From Natronobacterium haloterrestre (lineage in GTDB: Archaea > Halobacteriota > Halobacteria > Halobacteriales > Natrialbaceae), in assembly GCF_900112205.1 (NCBI RefSeq), contig NZ_FOKW01000001.1:1-64000 (forward strand): 64,000 nucleotides of DNA, read 5' to 3'. A model generated the notes under the pieces. It was not told the DNA's origin and searched no databases. It worked only from the letters and a program-made list of their open reading frames with translations. The position numbers and the translations under genes were made by a program. Of this stretch, positions 51,706-60,171 are shown piece by piece. Position 1 is the first letter of the stretch, and every line of letters starts with the position of its first letter.

Positions 51706-52842
51706 ATGACACAGACGCCAGTCGTCGCGAAGGCGGTTCGAACGCCACAGGGCAAAGAAGACGGCGCGTTCGCGGACCTCCGAAGCGAGGACCTCTCGGT
51801 GCCGCTGATCGACGAAATCCTCGCCGAAACGGGGCTCTCCGGCGAGGAGATCGACGACCTGATGTGGGGCTGTGCCCAGCAGCGCGGCGAGCAGGGCAAC
51901 AACGTGGCGCGGGTCATTTCGCTCCTCTCGGAACTCGGCGAGAGCGTCCCCGCGACGACGATCAACCGCTGGTGTGCCTCGTCGATGCAGGCGGTCATCT
52001 CGGCGGCGGACGCCATCGCGGCCGGCAACCGCGACGCCATCATCGCCGGCGGGGTCGAGAACATGAGCCGCGTCTCGATGGGGGAGAACACCCACAACGT
52101 CCACCCCAAGATGGCCGAACTCTACAACATGGGCGAACTCCAGATGGGGATGACCGCCGAGAACGTCGCCGAGGAGTTCGACATCAGCCGCGAGCAGCAG
52201 GACGAGTACGCGGCCCGGAGCCAGCAGCGCGCCGTCGAGGCGACCGAGGAGGGTCGGTTCGACGACGAAATCGTCCCGATCGAGACCGACGATGGCATCG
52301 TCTCCAAGGACGAGGGCATCCGTCCCGGCACGACCCCCGAGAAACTCGCCGAATTGCCGACCGTCTTCAAGTCCGACGGCACCGTCACGCCCGGCAACGC
52401 CTCCCAGATCTCCGACGGCGCGTCCGCCCTGCTGGTCACCAGCGAGGCCTTCGCCGAGGAGCACGGCCTCGAGATCCTCGCCGAGGTCGGGATGAACAAC
52501 GTCGCCGGCGTCGACCCGACGATCATGGGCATCGGTCCGGTGCCCGCGACGCGGGGCCTGCTCGAGCGCAACGGCCGCGACATCGACGAGTACGACCTCG
52601 TCGAACTGAACGAGGCCTTCGCGAGCCAGTCGATCTACTCCCGTGACGAACTCGGCATCGATCCCGAGATCTTCAACGTCAACGGCGGTGCGATCGCGAT
52701 CGGTCACCCGCTCGGGGCGTCCGGCGCGCGCCTCCCCGTCACGCTGATCCACGAGCTTCAGAAGCGTGGCGGCGGCCTCGGTCTGGCGACGCTGTGTGTC
52801 GGCTTCGGACAGGGTGCGGCGATCGAGTTCGAGGTCAACTGA
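51706..52842 (+). CDS. Acetyl-CoA C-acyltransferase (thiolase)
   Basis: This 378-residue thiolase has all catalytic residues: nucleophile Cys in TTINRWCASSMQAV, NEAFASQ, the His of AIGHPLGASGAR, and the second Cys in TLCVGFGQG. It condenses or cleaves 3-ketoacyl-CoA. GAATTTAAG about 30 bases before the ATG is a likely TATA box with an almost leaderless start. Its 3' end (last 9 codons or so) is duplicated downstream at 52959-52985. Confidence 0.93.
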   Translation: MTQTPVVAKAVRTPQGKEDGAFADLRSEDLSVPLIDEILAETGLSGEEIDDLMWGCAQQRGEQGNNVARVISLLSELGESVPATTINRWCASSMQAVISAADAIAAGNRDAIIAGGVENMSRVSMGENTHNVHPKMAELYNMGELQMGMTAENVAEEFDISREQQDEYAARSQQRAVEATEEGRFDDEIVPIETDDGIVSKDEGIRPGTTPEKLAELPTVFKSDGTVTPGNASQISDGASALLVTSEAFAEEHGLEILAEVGMNNVAGVDPTIMGIGPVPATRGLLERNGRDIDEYDLVELNEAFASQSIYSRDELGIDPEIFNVNGGAIAIGHPLGASGARLPVTLIHELQKRGGGLGLATLCVGFGQGAAIEFEVN

Positions 52843-52985
52843 GGCGGCCGTTCGGGGCCTTTTGGTCCAGGTTTTGCGAGCCCGCTCGGGAGCGAAGTGA
52901 GCGAAGTGAGCGGAGCGAGCAGAGCGAGCAGAGCGGCCGAGACAAAAGGTGATCGCGGCAGGGTGCGGCGATCGAGTTCGAGGTC
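52810..52985 (+). repeat. Duplicated thiolase 3' end around a GAGCG-repeat hairpin
   Basis: The 27 bases at 52810-52836, inside the thiolase gene, recur exactly at 52959-52985. Between them CCTTTTGGTC (52858-52867) and GACAAAAGG (52941-52949) form an imperfect inverted repeat around a simple repeat of GAGCGAAGT/GAGCGAGCA units (about 52890-52935). Confidence 0.85.
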
Positions 52986-53037
52986 CACTACCCCCAGTTT
53001 GGCCGGTCGTTTAGTACCCTCGAGCCGTAGCGGGCGT

Positions 53038-53433
53038 ATGAGCAGGCTCCTGTTGGCCGTCATCGTCGGGATCCCGGCCGCCTGGCACCTCGGCCTGACG
53101 GCGTTCACCTACTACGACGCCGGGAGAGTCGGCCTCGAGCCCCGCGCGAAGTGGGCCGTGATCGCCTTTCTCGTCCCGCTGTTCGGCTTTTTCATTTACC
53201 TGTTCGAGCGCAGCGAGCTGTCCTACGATCCGGAGACCGATCCCTACCGGGGGAAGAACTTCAACATCCATCCCTCGCGGGCCGACGACGCGCCACTTCC
53301 GTCCCGCGGTGACGATCGGTTGTCGCCGGAAGACGAGATGACGGAAGAGCGGGAGCAGGAACGGGACGGGACCGACGGGCGCGAGCGTGGCCCTCGAGAC
53401 GGGGAGAGGAGCGAGTCGACCGACCCCAGATAG
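53038..53433 (+). CDS. Small PLDc_N-like membrane protein
   Basis: This 131-residue protein has two TM helices (LLLAVIVGIPAAWHLGLTAF and WAVIAFLVPLFGFFIYLFER); the second matches the phospholipase-D nuclease N-terminal (PLDc_N) family pattern W-x-x-x-x-x-x-P-x-x-G-x-x-x-Y. A highly charged tail of about 60 residues follows. Catalytic HKD motifs are absent, so it is not a phospholipase by itself. Confidence 0.7.
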   Translation: MSRLLLAVIVGIPAAWHLGLTAFTYYDAGRVGLEPRAKWAVIAFLVPLFGFFIYLFERSELSYDPETDPYRGKNFNIHPSRADDAPLPSRGDDRLSPEDEMTEEREQERDGTDGRERGPRDGERSESTDPR

Positions 53434-53929
53434 CGTTCTTTCGGTGCATTGGCGCTCCCGTGCTTTCGAGGTCGGTAGCTGCGGGCTCGAGCGCTGCGCG
53501 ACCAGTCGATCGGTGGCCCATCAGCGAGTTATCGATCGGTGGGTGTGTAGAAACATCGAAATCAAATACCTATATTCGTACGGTCATATATTCGGGGGTA
53601 GAGAAGAGACCTCGATTCAGTAGGTCCTGGTATGTGGATCGCTTAGTCCCTAAGAACGGCAAACAATCCACGAAAGTGGTGGGAAAAGTCGATCGAGTGT
53701 CTAAAGATCAAAATTGCTGGAAAAGCCTTCAATAGGGGTTTTGAGGTGGTTTTGTATATAGTGGTCTCGATGAGGATTCACTTCTAATAATATAACTGTA
53801 TTCTGTGATATTTGTCTAATAGTTCATTATATGATATTCTGTGGATGTCGTATTCCCGATATCAGTCCCCAGTCCCCAGTCCCGTGCGAACAGTGAACAT
53901 ACATATATCAGCGTATCGTAACCCGGCCC
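53434..53929. other. AT-leaning intergenic region before the catabolic cluster
   Basis: About 500 bases without a supported gene. Several TATA-like words occur (TATATTCG, TATATAGTGG, AATAATATAAC). CATACATATATCAG, about 25 bases before the amidohydrolase ATG, is the best promoter. CAGTCCC occurs as a short tandem repeat near 53870. Confidence 0.5.
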
Positions 53930-54817
53930 ATGGGTTCGCCTTCAGTGCTCGAGGAGCCGCGGGCCATCGACATGCACGCTCACCAGCCGACCAGCGAGTT
54001 CCTCCACGACGCCGGCGGGCAGATGATGCGCGACGCTGCCGACAGGTTCGGCACGGAACTCGAGACCGACACCTACGAGAACATGCTCGAGGAGTACCGC
54101 GCCGCGGGGGTCGACCGGGCCGTCCTGCTCGGGTGGGACGCCGAGACGAACACCGGGAACCCGCCCGTCCCGAACGACTACGTCGCCGAGGTACGCGACG
54201 AGTACGACGACTTCTTCGTCGGGTTCGGCTCCGTCGACCCGCTGAAAGACGACTGCGTCGAGGAGGCGATCCGCTGCGTCGAGGATCTGGACCTCTCGGG
54301 GTTCAAGTTCCAGCAGATCGCTCAGGGGTTCGACCCCTCCGATCCCGAACACGAGAACCTGTGGTCGACCATCGAGGATCTGGGCGTTCCCGTCGTCTTC
54401 CACGGCGGCAACTCGACGCTCGGGGCGTGTTCGCCCGGCGGTCGCGGCCTGAAGATCAAGTACGGCAACCCCATGCTGATCGACGACGTGGCGGCGAACT
54501 ACCCCGAGTTGCGGATTCTCATCGCCCACCCCGCCTACCCCTGGGAGAAAGAACAACTCGCCATCTGTCAGCAGAAGGGTAACGTCTACATGGACCTCTC
54601 GGGGTGGATGCCCCGCTACATCGACGATCAGGTGCTTCACTACGCGAAGACGCTGCTGTCGGACACGGTCATGTTCGGCACCGACTACCCGATGCTCGAG
54701 CCCGGACCATGGCTCGAGCAGTTCGCCGAACTGGACTTCGACGAGGAGGTTCAGCGGAAGATCCTCTGGGAGAACGCCCACGAGTTCTTCGCGGAATGCG
54801 GGATCTCGATCGACTGA
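53930..54817 (+). CDS. Amidohydrolase-2 family metal-dependent hydrolase/decarboxylase
   Basis: This 295-residue TIM-barrel protein has the N-terminal metal motif DMHAH (residues about 14-18), the GFKFQQIAQGF strand, the His of VVFHGG, ILIAHPAYPW and the late Asp in FGTDYPM. This is the arrangement of ACMSD-like decarboxylases and 4-oxalomesaconate hydratase relatives acting on ring-derived acids. Metal ligands are complete. A TATA-like CATATATC lies about 25-30 bases upstream. First gene of the cluster. Confidence 0.87.
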   Translation: MGSPSVLEEPRAIDMHAHQPTSEFLHDAGGQMMRDAADRFGTELETDTYENMLEEYRAAGVDRAVLLGWDAETNTGNPPVPNDYVAEVRDEYDDFFVGFGSVDPLKDDCVEEAIRCVEDLDLSGFKFQQIAQGFDPSDPEHENLWSTIEDLGVPVVFHGGNSTLGACSPGGRGLKIKYGNPMLIDDVAANYPELRILIAHPAYPWEKEQLAICQQKGNVYMDLSGWMPRYIDDQVLHYAKTLLSDTVMFGTDYPMLEPGPWLEQFAELDFDEEVQRKILWENAHEFFAECGISID

Positions 54818-54886
54818 CGGTCGTTCGTCTCGTTCGAGACCCACCCTGACCCTGTCTCCGGCCCCGACCCCGGCCCAAACCTCGTC

Positions 54887-55654
54887 CTACGAGTGGGCGA
54901 GGTTGATCTCGATCTCGTTGGCCGCCCCGAGCAGGAGGTCCGGGAGTTCGTCGGTCAACAGTTCACCCCGCAGGCGGTTGGCGGGCCCGGCGACGCTGAT
55001 CGCGCCGACCGCCGTCCCGTCCTCCTCCCTGACCGGCGCGCCGACCGCGTGAACGCCGGCGACCGACTCCTCGCGGTTGAACGCGTAGCCGCGCTCGCGG
55101 ATCGCCTCGAGTTGCTCGAGCAGTTCGTCGCGGTCGGTGATCGTCCTGTGAGTCTGGCCCGCCAATCCGTGCTCGTCGAGGATTTCGGCGACGCGCTCCT
55201 CCCGGAGGAACGCCAGGATCGCCTTCCCGGCGGCGAACTGGTGCAACGGCGTCCGTCGACCGATCCGGGCGTGGGTCTTGACGGAGTGTTTCCCCTCCGC
55301 ACCGTAGACGTGGACGCCCAGCCCGTGCTCCTCGAGCACGAACCAGACCTTCTCGTTCGTCTCCGCGGCGAGTTCGTCCACCTTCGGCCTGGCGACCTCG
55401 ACGACCGGCCGGCGGTTCCGCGCGTGGACGCCGTAATCCAGGAACCACGTACTGAGCCGGTAGTCGTCCCCCTCGCGGACGAGTAACCCGCGCTCCTCGA
55501 GGGTCCGCAGGTGCCGGTGAACCGTGCTCTTGGCGAGCCCGAGGTCGTCGGCGAGCGCGGAGACGCCCGCGCCGTCGCGCTCCTTGAGCGCGTCGACGAG
55601 GTCGAACGCGGTCTCGACGGTTTCGACCGGTCGATGGGTCGACTCGTTTGCCAT
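54887..55654 (-). CDS. IclR-family transcription regulator
   Basis: This 255-residue protein has an N-terminal winged helix (GVSALADDLGLAKSTVHRHLRTLEERGLLVRE) and a C-terminal GAF-like effector domain (TPLHQFAAGKAILAFL; GVHAVGAPVREEDGTAVGAISVAGP). IclR proteins in this position commonly control neighbouring catabolic genes in answer to an organic acid. It is convergent with the amidohydrolase gene, and the EthD gene lies upstream on the same strand. Confidence 0.9.
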   Translation of the reverse strand: MANESTHRPVETVETAFDLVDALKERDGAGVSALADDLGLAKSTVHRHLRTLEERGLLVREGDDYRLSTWFLDYGVHARNRRPVVEVARPKVDELAAETNEKVWFVLEEHGLGVHVYGAEGKHSVKTHARIGRRTPLHQFAAGKAILAFLREERVAEILDEHGLAGQTHRTITDRDELLEQLEAIRERGYAFNREESVAGVHAVGAPVREEDGTAVGAISVAGPANRLRGELLTDELPDLLLGAANEIEINLAHS

Positions 55655-55744
55655 ACGGTACCGATCATCTCGTCGTTACAAAAGCCTGTTCCCGCTACTC
55701 GAACGCAGCGCCGGGTGGCCGGTTCACTCCCCCGGTCGACTCGT

Positions 55745-56461
55745 TCAGGGCTCGTCTTTCACCAGCCGTTCCCGGCCGATGAACCGCGGCCGTTCGTCGA
55801 TCGCCAGGAAGTTGTCGACGTCCTCGCGGGCCTCCTTCGCCTTGCCCTTGTCGGGGTCGTAGTCGCGGGATCCCTCGCTGCCGAGCGCGTCGTACAGTTT
55901 ATCGAGGTCCTCGAAGTACAGTTCGGCGACGCCGTCGAACTCGGTGTTCTCGGGGTCGGTCGGCAGGATCGTGTTGTACTTCACGACGCCCTCGATCTCT
56001 CGGGCGATGGGGGTGTGGTTCTCCTGCCAGTAGTCGACGAACTCCTCGTGGCTCATCCCCTCCTGGCGGACGAGAAACGCCGAGTGCTTGTAGAGGCCGT
56101 CGGTATCGCCGTCGACCTCGTCTTTCTGGACGATCTCCTCGCCGATGAACCGCGGGCGCTCGTCGATCGCCAGGAAGTTGTCGACGTCCTCTCGTGCTCG
56201 GGCGGCGACATCCTTCGTCGGGTCGTAGTCCCGCGAGCCGGGGCTGCCCAGCGCGGCGTGGAGGTCCTCGAGGTCCTCGAAGTACAGCTCCGCAAGCCCG
56301 TCGAACTCGGCGTGTTCCGGCTCGGTGGGGAGCACCTGCTGGTAGCGAACGACGCCTTCGATCTCCCTCGCGATCGGCGTGTGTTCGGTCTGCCAGTAGT
56401 CGACGAACTCCCCGTGGGACATGCCGTCCTGGCGGACCAGGAGTGCGACGTGCTTGTACAT
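55745..56461 (-). CDS. Tandem EthD-domain protein
   Basis: This 238-residue protein is two near-identical halves, each an EthD-type dimeric alpha/beta-barrel unit of about 115 residues. The halves share LLVRQDGMSHGEFVDYWQ/FLVRQEGMSHEEFVDYWQ, EHTPIAREIEGVV, AELYFEDL and NFLAIDERPRFIG. EthD was named from ethyl tert-butyl ether degradation loci; members include monooxygenase-like and isomerase-like proteins. The fusion lets one chain form what is normally a dimer. It is divergent from the M24 gene, sharing an AT-rich promoter (CAGTATAATAAAC). Confidence 0.85.
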   Translation of the reverse strand: MYKHVALLVRQDGMSHGEFVDYWQTEHTPIAREIEGVVRYQQVLPTEPEHAEFDGLAELYFEDLEDLHAALGSPGSRDYDPTKDVAARAREDVDNFLAIDERPRFIGEEIVQKDEVDGDTDGLYKHSAFLVRQEGMSHEEFVDYWQENHTPIAREIEGVVKYNTILPTDPENTEFDGVAELYFEDLDKLYDALGSEGSRDYDPDKGKAKEAREDVDNFLAIDERPRFIGRERLVKDEP

Positions 56462-56542
56462 AACAAGCGAATATCGTTCACAGTATAATAAACGTCGGGG
56501 GCGGGACCACAATTTATGATCGTCGGTTTGGTAGGAGTACGC

Positions 56543-57817
56543 ATGACGTTCGACGACCGTTCGTTCATGGAGGGCACCCGCGGGACCCAGGCCGTCGACT
56601 GGGAACAGCGGATCGACACACAGCGGCTCCGCAGGGAGCGCAAGGAACGGGCCCTCGAGCGACTCCGGGACACCGATCTGGGCGCGATGCTCCTGCTCTC
56701 GGACCCAAACATCCGGTACGTGACGGGGCTGGCGATGACCGGCGGCAGCGGGGCCGACCATTACACCCTGTTGACCGAGGCGGGCGACGTCGTCCACTGG
56801 GACACCGCCGACCACGCGAGCAACCAGCGGTTCAACTGCCCGTGGCTCCACGACATCCGGTACGCCTGTCCCGGACTCGGGAACGTTCCCCGCGCCTCCG
56901 GCCGGGACTCCGCGCGCCGGTTCCTGCTCGAGACGATGGCCGAGGGCGTCGCCGAGGCGGCGGCCGAGTACGGCGTCGCCGACGAGAAACTCGGTGTCGA
57001 CGTCGGTAACCGCGGGTTGCTCGAGGCCCTCGAGGGAGAGGGGCTCGAGACGGACGTCGAGACCTGTACCGCAGTCATGGAGGACGCCCGCAAGGTCAAG
57101 ACGGAGGACGAGATCGAGTGCCTCCGGCAGGTCGCCGCCATCTGCGAAGCCGGCTTCCAGCGGATCACCGAGGCCGCGAAGCCGGGGATGCGCGAGAACG
57201 AGGTGTGGGGCGACGCAGTCCAGGAACTGTGGCGCCACGGCGCGTTCGTCGGCGGGGGCTACCTCACGTCGGGACCGAACACGTGGCCGAAACACCAGGC
57301 GAACACCACGGACCGCGCCATCCGGCCGGGCGATCTCGTCTACGCCGACTTCTACAACGTCGGCTACCTGGGCTATCGCTCCTGTTATTACCGTACGTTC
57401 TCGATGGGCGAACCGACCGAGGAACAGAAAGAAGCGTACGAGACCGCCCGGGACAACCTCTACGACGTCCTCGAGCGCATCGAACCCGGCGCGACCACCG
57501 ACGAGATCGCACAGGGGTTCCCGGACATGGAGGGCGAACACGCCGACTACTACGACGCCGACGAGCACTGGCAGCTGACGACCAACCACTGGGCCCACGG
57601 GCTCGGACTCCAGCTCTACGAGGTACCGCTGATCTGGCGGGGGCTCTCGCCCGATCACCCGATCGAGATCGAGGAGGGGATGACGATGGCCGTCGAGACC
57701 CAGGAGCCCGCGGGCCGTCAGGGGGTCCGCGTCGAGGAGATGGTCGTCGTCCGCGAGAACGGCGTGGAGATCCTGAGCCAGTGGCCGGTCGAGGAGATCA
57801 CGGCGATCGACTACTGA
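56543..57817 (+). CDS. M24-fold (creatinase/Xaa-Pro peptidase-like) protein
   Basis: This 424-residue protein has a creatinase N-terminal domain (DPNIRYVTGLAM) and a pita-bread catalytic domain. The metal-site pattern is VYADFYN (first Asp), SCYYRTF where the second Asp is normally found, NHWAHGLG (His), AVETQEP (Glu) and VRVEEMVVV (Glu). The second Asp is replaced by Cys, so ordinary dinuclear peptidase chemistry is doubtful. Related M24 proteins include C-N hydrolases and DMSP lyase DddP. ATG 56543 begins MTFDDRSFMEG. Confidence 0.85.
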   Translation: MTFDDRSFMEGTRGTQAVDWEQRIDTQRLRRERKERALERLRDTDLGAMLLLSDPNIRYVTGLAMTGGSGADHYTLLTEAGDVVHWDTADHASNQRFNCPWLHDIRYACPGLGNVPRASGRDSARRFLLETMAEGVAEAAAEYGVADEKLGVDVGNRGLLEALEGEGLETDVETCTAVMEDARKVKTEDEIECLRQVAAICEAGFQRITEAAKPGMRENEVWGDAVQELWRHGAFVGGGYLTSGPNTWPKHQANTTDRAIRPGDLVYADFYNVGYLGYRSCYYRTFSMGEPTEEQKEAYETARDNLYDVLERIEPGATTDEIAQGFPDMEGEHADYYDADEHWQLTTNHWAHGLGLQLYEVPLIWRGLSPDHPIEIEEGMTMAVETQEPAGRQGVRVEEMVVVRENGVEILSQWPVEEITAIDY

Positions 57818-57860
57818 TCACTGGCCCGAACTATTTGGTCGCGCAGGACGAACGGCCACT

Positions 57861-58865
57861 ATGCAGCTCGGGACTGGCCTCTTTACCGCCCAGCAGCGAC
57901 CGGACGACGACCGCGGGACGGCCGACCGCTACGACGAGATCATCGAGTTGACCCGCGAGATCGAGGCCGCGGGGCTCGACAGCGCGTGGGTCTCGGAGCA
58001 CCACTTCGCCGAGGACGAGTACCTCTCGGGAACGATGCCGACGCTCGGCGCGATGGCCGCGGCCACCGACGACCTCGAGATCGGGAGCTGTGTCGCCCTC
58101 GGGCCGCTGTACGACCCGATCCGGCTCGCGGAGGACGCCGCGACCGTCGACGCGCTCGCGGACGGGCGACTCACGCTCGGGCTCGCGATCGGCTCGAACC
58201 CCCGCGAGTTCGACGTCTTCGGCGTCCCACGAGACGAGCGGGCCGAACGTCTCGCCGACCTCGTCCCGTTCCTGCGGGGCGCCTGGAGCGAGGACGAACT
58301 CGGCTACGACGCCGAGTTCCACGACGTGCCGACGGACGTCCGGATCACGCCCGGCCCCGTCGACGGCGACGTGCCGATCATGCTCGGGGGCGCGGCCAAG
58401 CCCGCGGTCCGCCGGGCGGCACGGATCGGGGACGCCTGGTGTGCCCCCTCGTCGCTGTCGGTCGAGGGCGTCCGCAAGCGCGTCGAGGACATCCGCCGGG
58501 TGCGCGACGAGGAGGGGATCGACGGCGAGTTTACGATCTACGTCCTCCAGCACGGCTGGGTCGGCGACTCCCGCGAGGAGGCCTGGGAGGCGATGCGGGA
58601 CGGCTACTTCTACCTCCAGCGCCGCTACGCCGAGATCTTCTCCGGCGAGTCGGTCGACGAACTCGAGGCCGAGCGCAAGCGCGAGTTGAAAGAGGGGGCG
58701 ATCTTCGGCACGCCCGAGGGGGTCCGCGAGGAACTCGAGACCTATCGCGAGGCGCTCGGCGACGACGTCCATTTCATCCTGCGGACCTACTACCCGGGCG
58801 TCGACACCGAGGCGACGGTTGACTGCGTCCATCGGCTGGGCGACGAGGTCGCGCCGGAGCTGTGA
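57861..58865 (+). CDS. LLM-class flavin-dependent oxidoreductase
   Basis: This 334-residue luciferase-like TIM-barrel enzyme has SAWVSEHHFAEDEYL, the LEIGSCVALGPLYDPIRLAED and GRLTLGLAIGSNPREFDVFG strands, and VPIMLGGAAKPAVRRAAR near the flavin phosphate site. It uses FMN or F420 to oxidize or monooxygenate a small molecule. It follows the M24 gene by 43 bases on the same strand and abuts the thioesterase gene end to end. Confidence 0.9.
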   Translation: MQLGTGLFTAQQRPDDDRGTADRYDEIIELTREIEAAGLDSAWVSEHHFAEDEYLSGTMPTLGAMAAATDDLEIGSCVALGPLYDPIRLAEDAATVDALADGRLTLGLAIGSNPREFDVFGVPRDERAERLADLVPFLRGAWSEDELGYDAEFHDVPTDVRITPGPVDGDVPIMLGGAAKPAVRRAARIGDAWCAPSSLSVEGVRKRVEDIRRVRDEEGIDGEFTIYVLQHGWVGDSREEAWEAMRDGYFYLQRRYAEIFSGESVDELEAERKRELKEGAIFGTPEGVREELETYREALGDDVHFILRTYYPGVDTEATVDCVHRLGDEVAPEL

Positions 58866-59288
58866 TCAGCCGGTCTTGTAGACGCCGCGAGCGTCCGCGA
58901 CCAGCGTCCCCACGGCGTCGCCGTCCCCACGGGGTCCCCGGTCGCCGTCGTCGGCCGCGTAGACGTCCACGTCGACCACGCCGACGTCGCTCCCGCAGCG
59001 GACGACGTCGCCCTCGGCGTAGAGGTCTCCCGTCCCCGCCGACAGGTAGTCGATTCGCATGTCGACCGTCGGCACCGGCTGCTCGACCTCCGAGACCAGT
59101 GCCGCGCCGCCGACCGTGTCCGCGAGCGTGAACGTGACGCCGCCGTGGGCCATCAGTTCGTCCTCGTTCCACGAGAGATCCTCGGTCATCTCGAGGTGGC
59201 CCTCGGCGTGGCCGTCGGCGCACTCGGTGATCTCGATGCCCAGCAGGGACGCGAAGGGCATCCCCTCGAAGAAGGCCTCGATATCCAT
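58866..59288 (-). CDS. PaaI-type hotdog thioesterase
   Basis: This 140-residue protein has the hotdog core AHGGVTFTLADTVGGAALVSE with the conserved His-Gly-Gly and Asp, and strand DMRIDYLSAGTGDLYAEGDV. It probably releases CoA from a small acyl-CoA. The stop codon is directly next to that of the LLM gene on the other strand. The ATG at 59288 (MDIEAFFEG) is preferred over a start two codons upstream. Confidence 0.85.
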   Translation of the reverse strand: MDIEAFFEGMPFASLLGIEITECADGHAEGHLEMTEDLSWNEDELMAHGGVTFTLADTVGGAALVSEVEQPVPTVDMRIDYLSAGTGDLYAEGDVVRCGSDVGVVDVDVYAADDGDRGPRGDGDAVGTLVADARGVYKTG

Positions 59289-59334
59289 ACCCACAGTCCT
59301 GCACAGCGGACAATAAAAGTTCAGGCGCGCCGAC

Positions 59335-60171
59335 CTATCGGCCCTGCCACTCCGGCTCCCGGTCCTCGAAGAAGGCGTCGATCCCCTCGTTCTTGTCCTC
59401 GGTCGCGAACAGTTGCGCGAACAGTTCGGCCTCGTACTCGATGCCGCTCTCGAGGTCCATCCGCGACCCCGCCTTCACGGCCTCCTTCGCGAACTCGAGG
59501 GCGACGGGGCTGTTCGCGGCCATGGATTCGGCCAGTCCGTACACCGCTTCGTCGAGGTCGTCGTCGCTGTCGCAGACGATATCGACGAGGCCGATCTCGC
59601 GGGCCTCCTCGACCTCGATCAGGTCCCCCGAGAGGATCAGCCGCATCGCCTGCCCCTCCCCCACGAGGCGGGGCAGGCGCTGGGTACCGCCGCCGCCGGG
59701 CATGATCCCGAGGGTGATCTCGGGCTGGCCCACTTTCGCCCGCTCGTGGGCGATCCGGACGTCACACGCGGTCGCGAGTTCGCAGCCGCCGCCGAGCGCG
59801 TGGCCGTTGAGCCGGGCGATGACGGGCTGGCGGAGCTCGTCGACGACCTCGTACACCCGCGGCCGTTTCGAGGCCTCGCGTTGCTCTAAGGCGTTCCGCT
59901 CCCGTAACTCGCCGACGTCCGCGCCGGCGACGAAGGCCTTGGCCTCGTCCGCGCCCGTCAGTACGACGACGCGGACCTCGCTGTCCTCGATCGCCTCGAG
60001 CACGGTCTGCAGTTCCTCGCGGAGTTGCCCGTTCAGGGCGTTGCGCGCGTCGGGCCGGTACATCGTCACCGTCGCGACGCCGGCGACGCGGTCGCCGACC
60101 GTCGCGCGGACCGTCTCGCAGTCCGCGGCGGCCTCCTCGACGGCCTCCGCGCCGTCGACGCGATCACTCAT
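59335..60171 (-). CDS. Enoyl-CoA hydratase/isomerase
   Basis: This 278-residue crotonase-fold protein has the oxyanion-hole segments AFVAGADVGEL and LNGHALGGGCELATACD, and the catalytic Glu region GQPEITLGIMPGGGGTQRL. In beta-oxidation, it hydrates 2-enoyl-CoA. The first 30 residues are an acidic extension. Its ATG overlaps the end of the 3-hydroxyacyl-CoA dehydrogenase gene by 8 bases, so the two are coupled. Confidence 0.92.
   Translation of the reverse strand: MSDRVDGAEAVEEAAADCETVRATVGDRVAGVATVTMYRPDARNALNGQLREELQTVLEAIEDSEVRVVVLTGADEAKAFVAGADVGELRERNALEQREASKRPRVYEVVDELRQPVIARLNGHALGGGCELATACDVRIAHERAKVGQPEITLGIMPGGGGTQRLPRLVGEGQAMRLILSGDLIEVEEAREIGLVDIVCDSDDDLDEAVYGLAESMAANSPVALEFAKEAVKAGSRMDLESGIEYEAELFAQLFATEDKNEGIDAFFEDREPEWQGR

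Noticed and set aside
51556-52752. Upstream extension of the beta-propeller gene to over 1000 codons
   Set aside because: The extension is antisense to the thiolase gene; the signal sequence begins at the ATG at 51555.
56462-57658. Upstream extension of the EthD gene
   Set aside because: It is antisense to the M24 gene and would cross the shared promoter. The EthD repeat starts right at the ATG at 56461.
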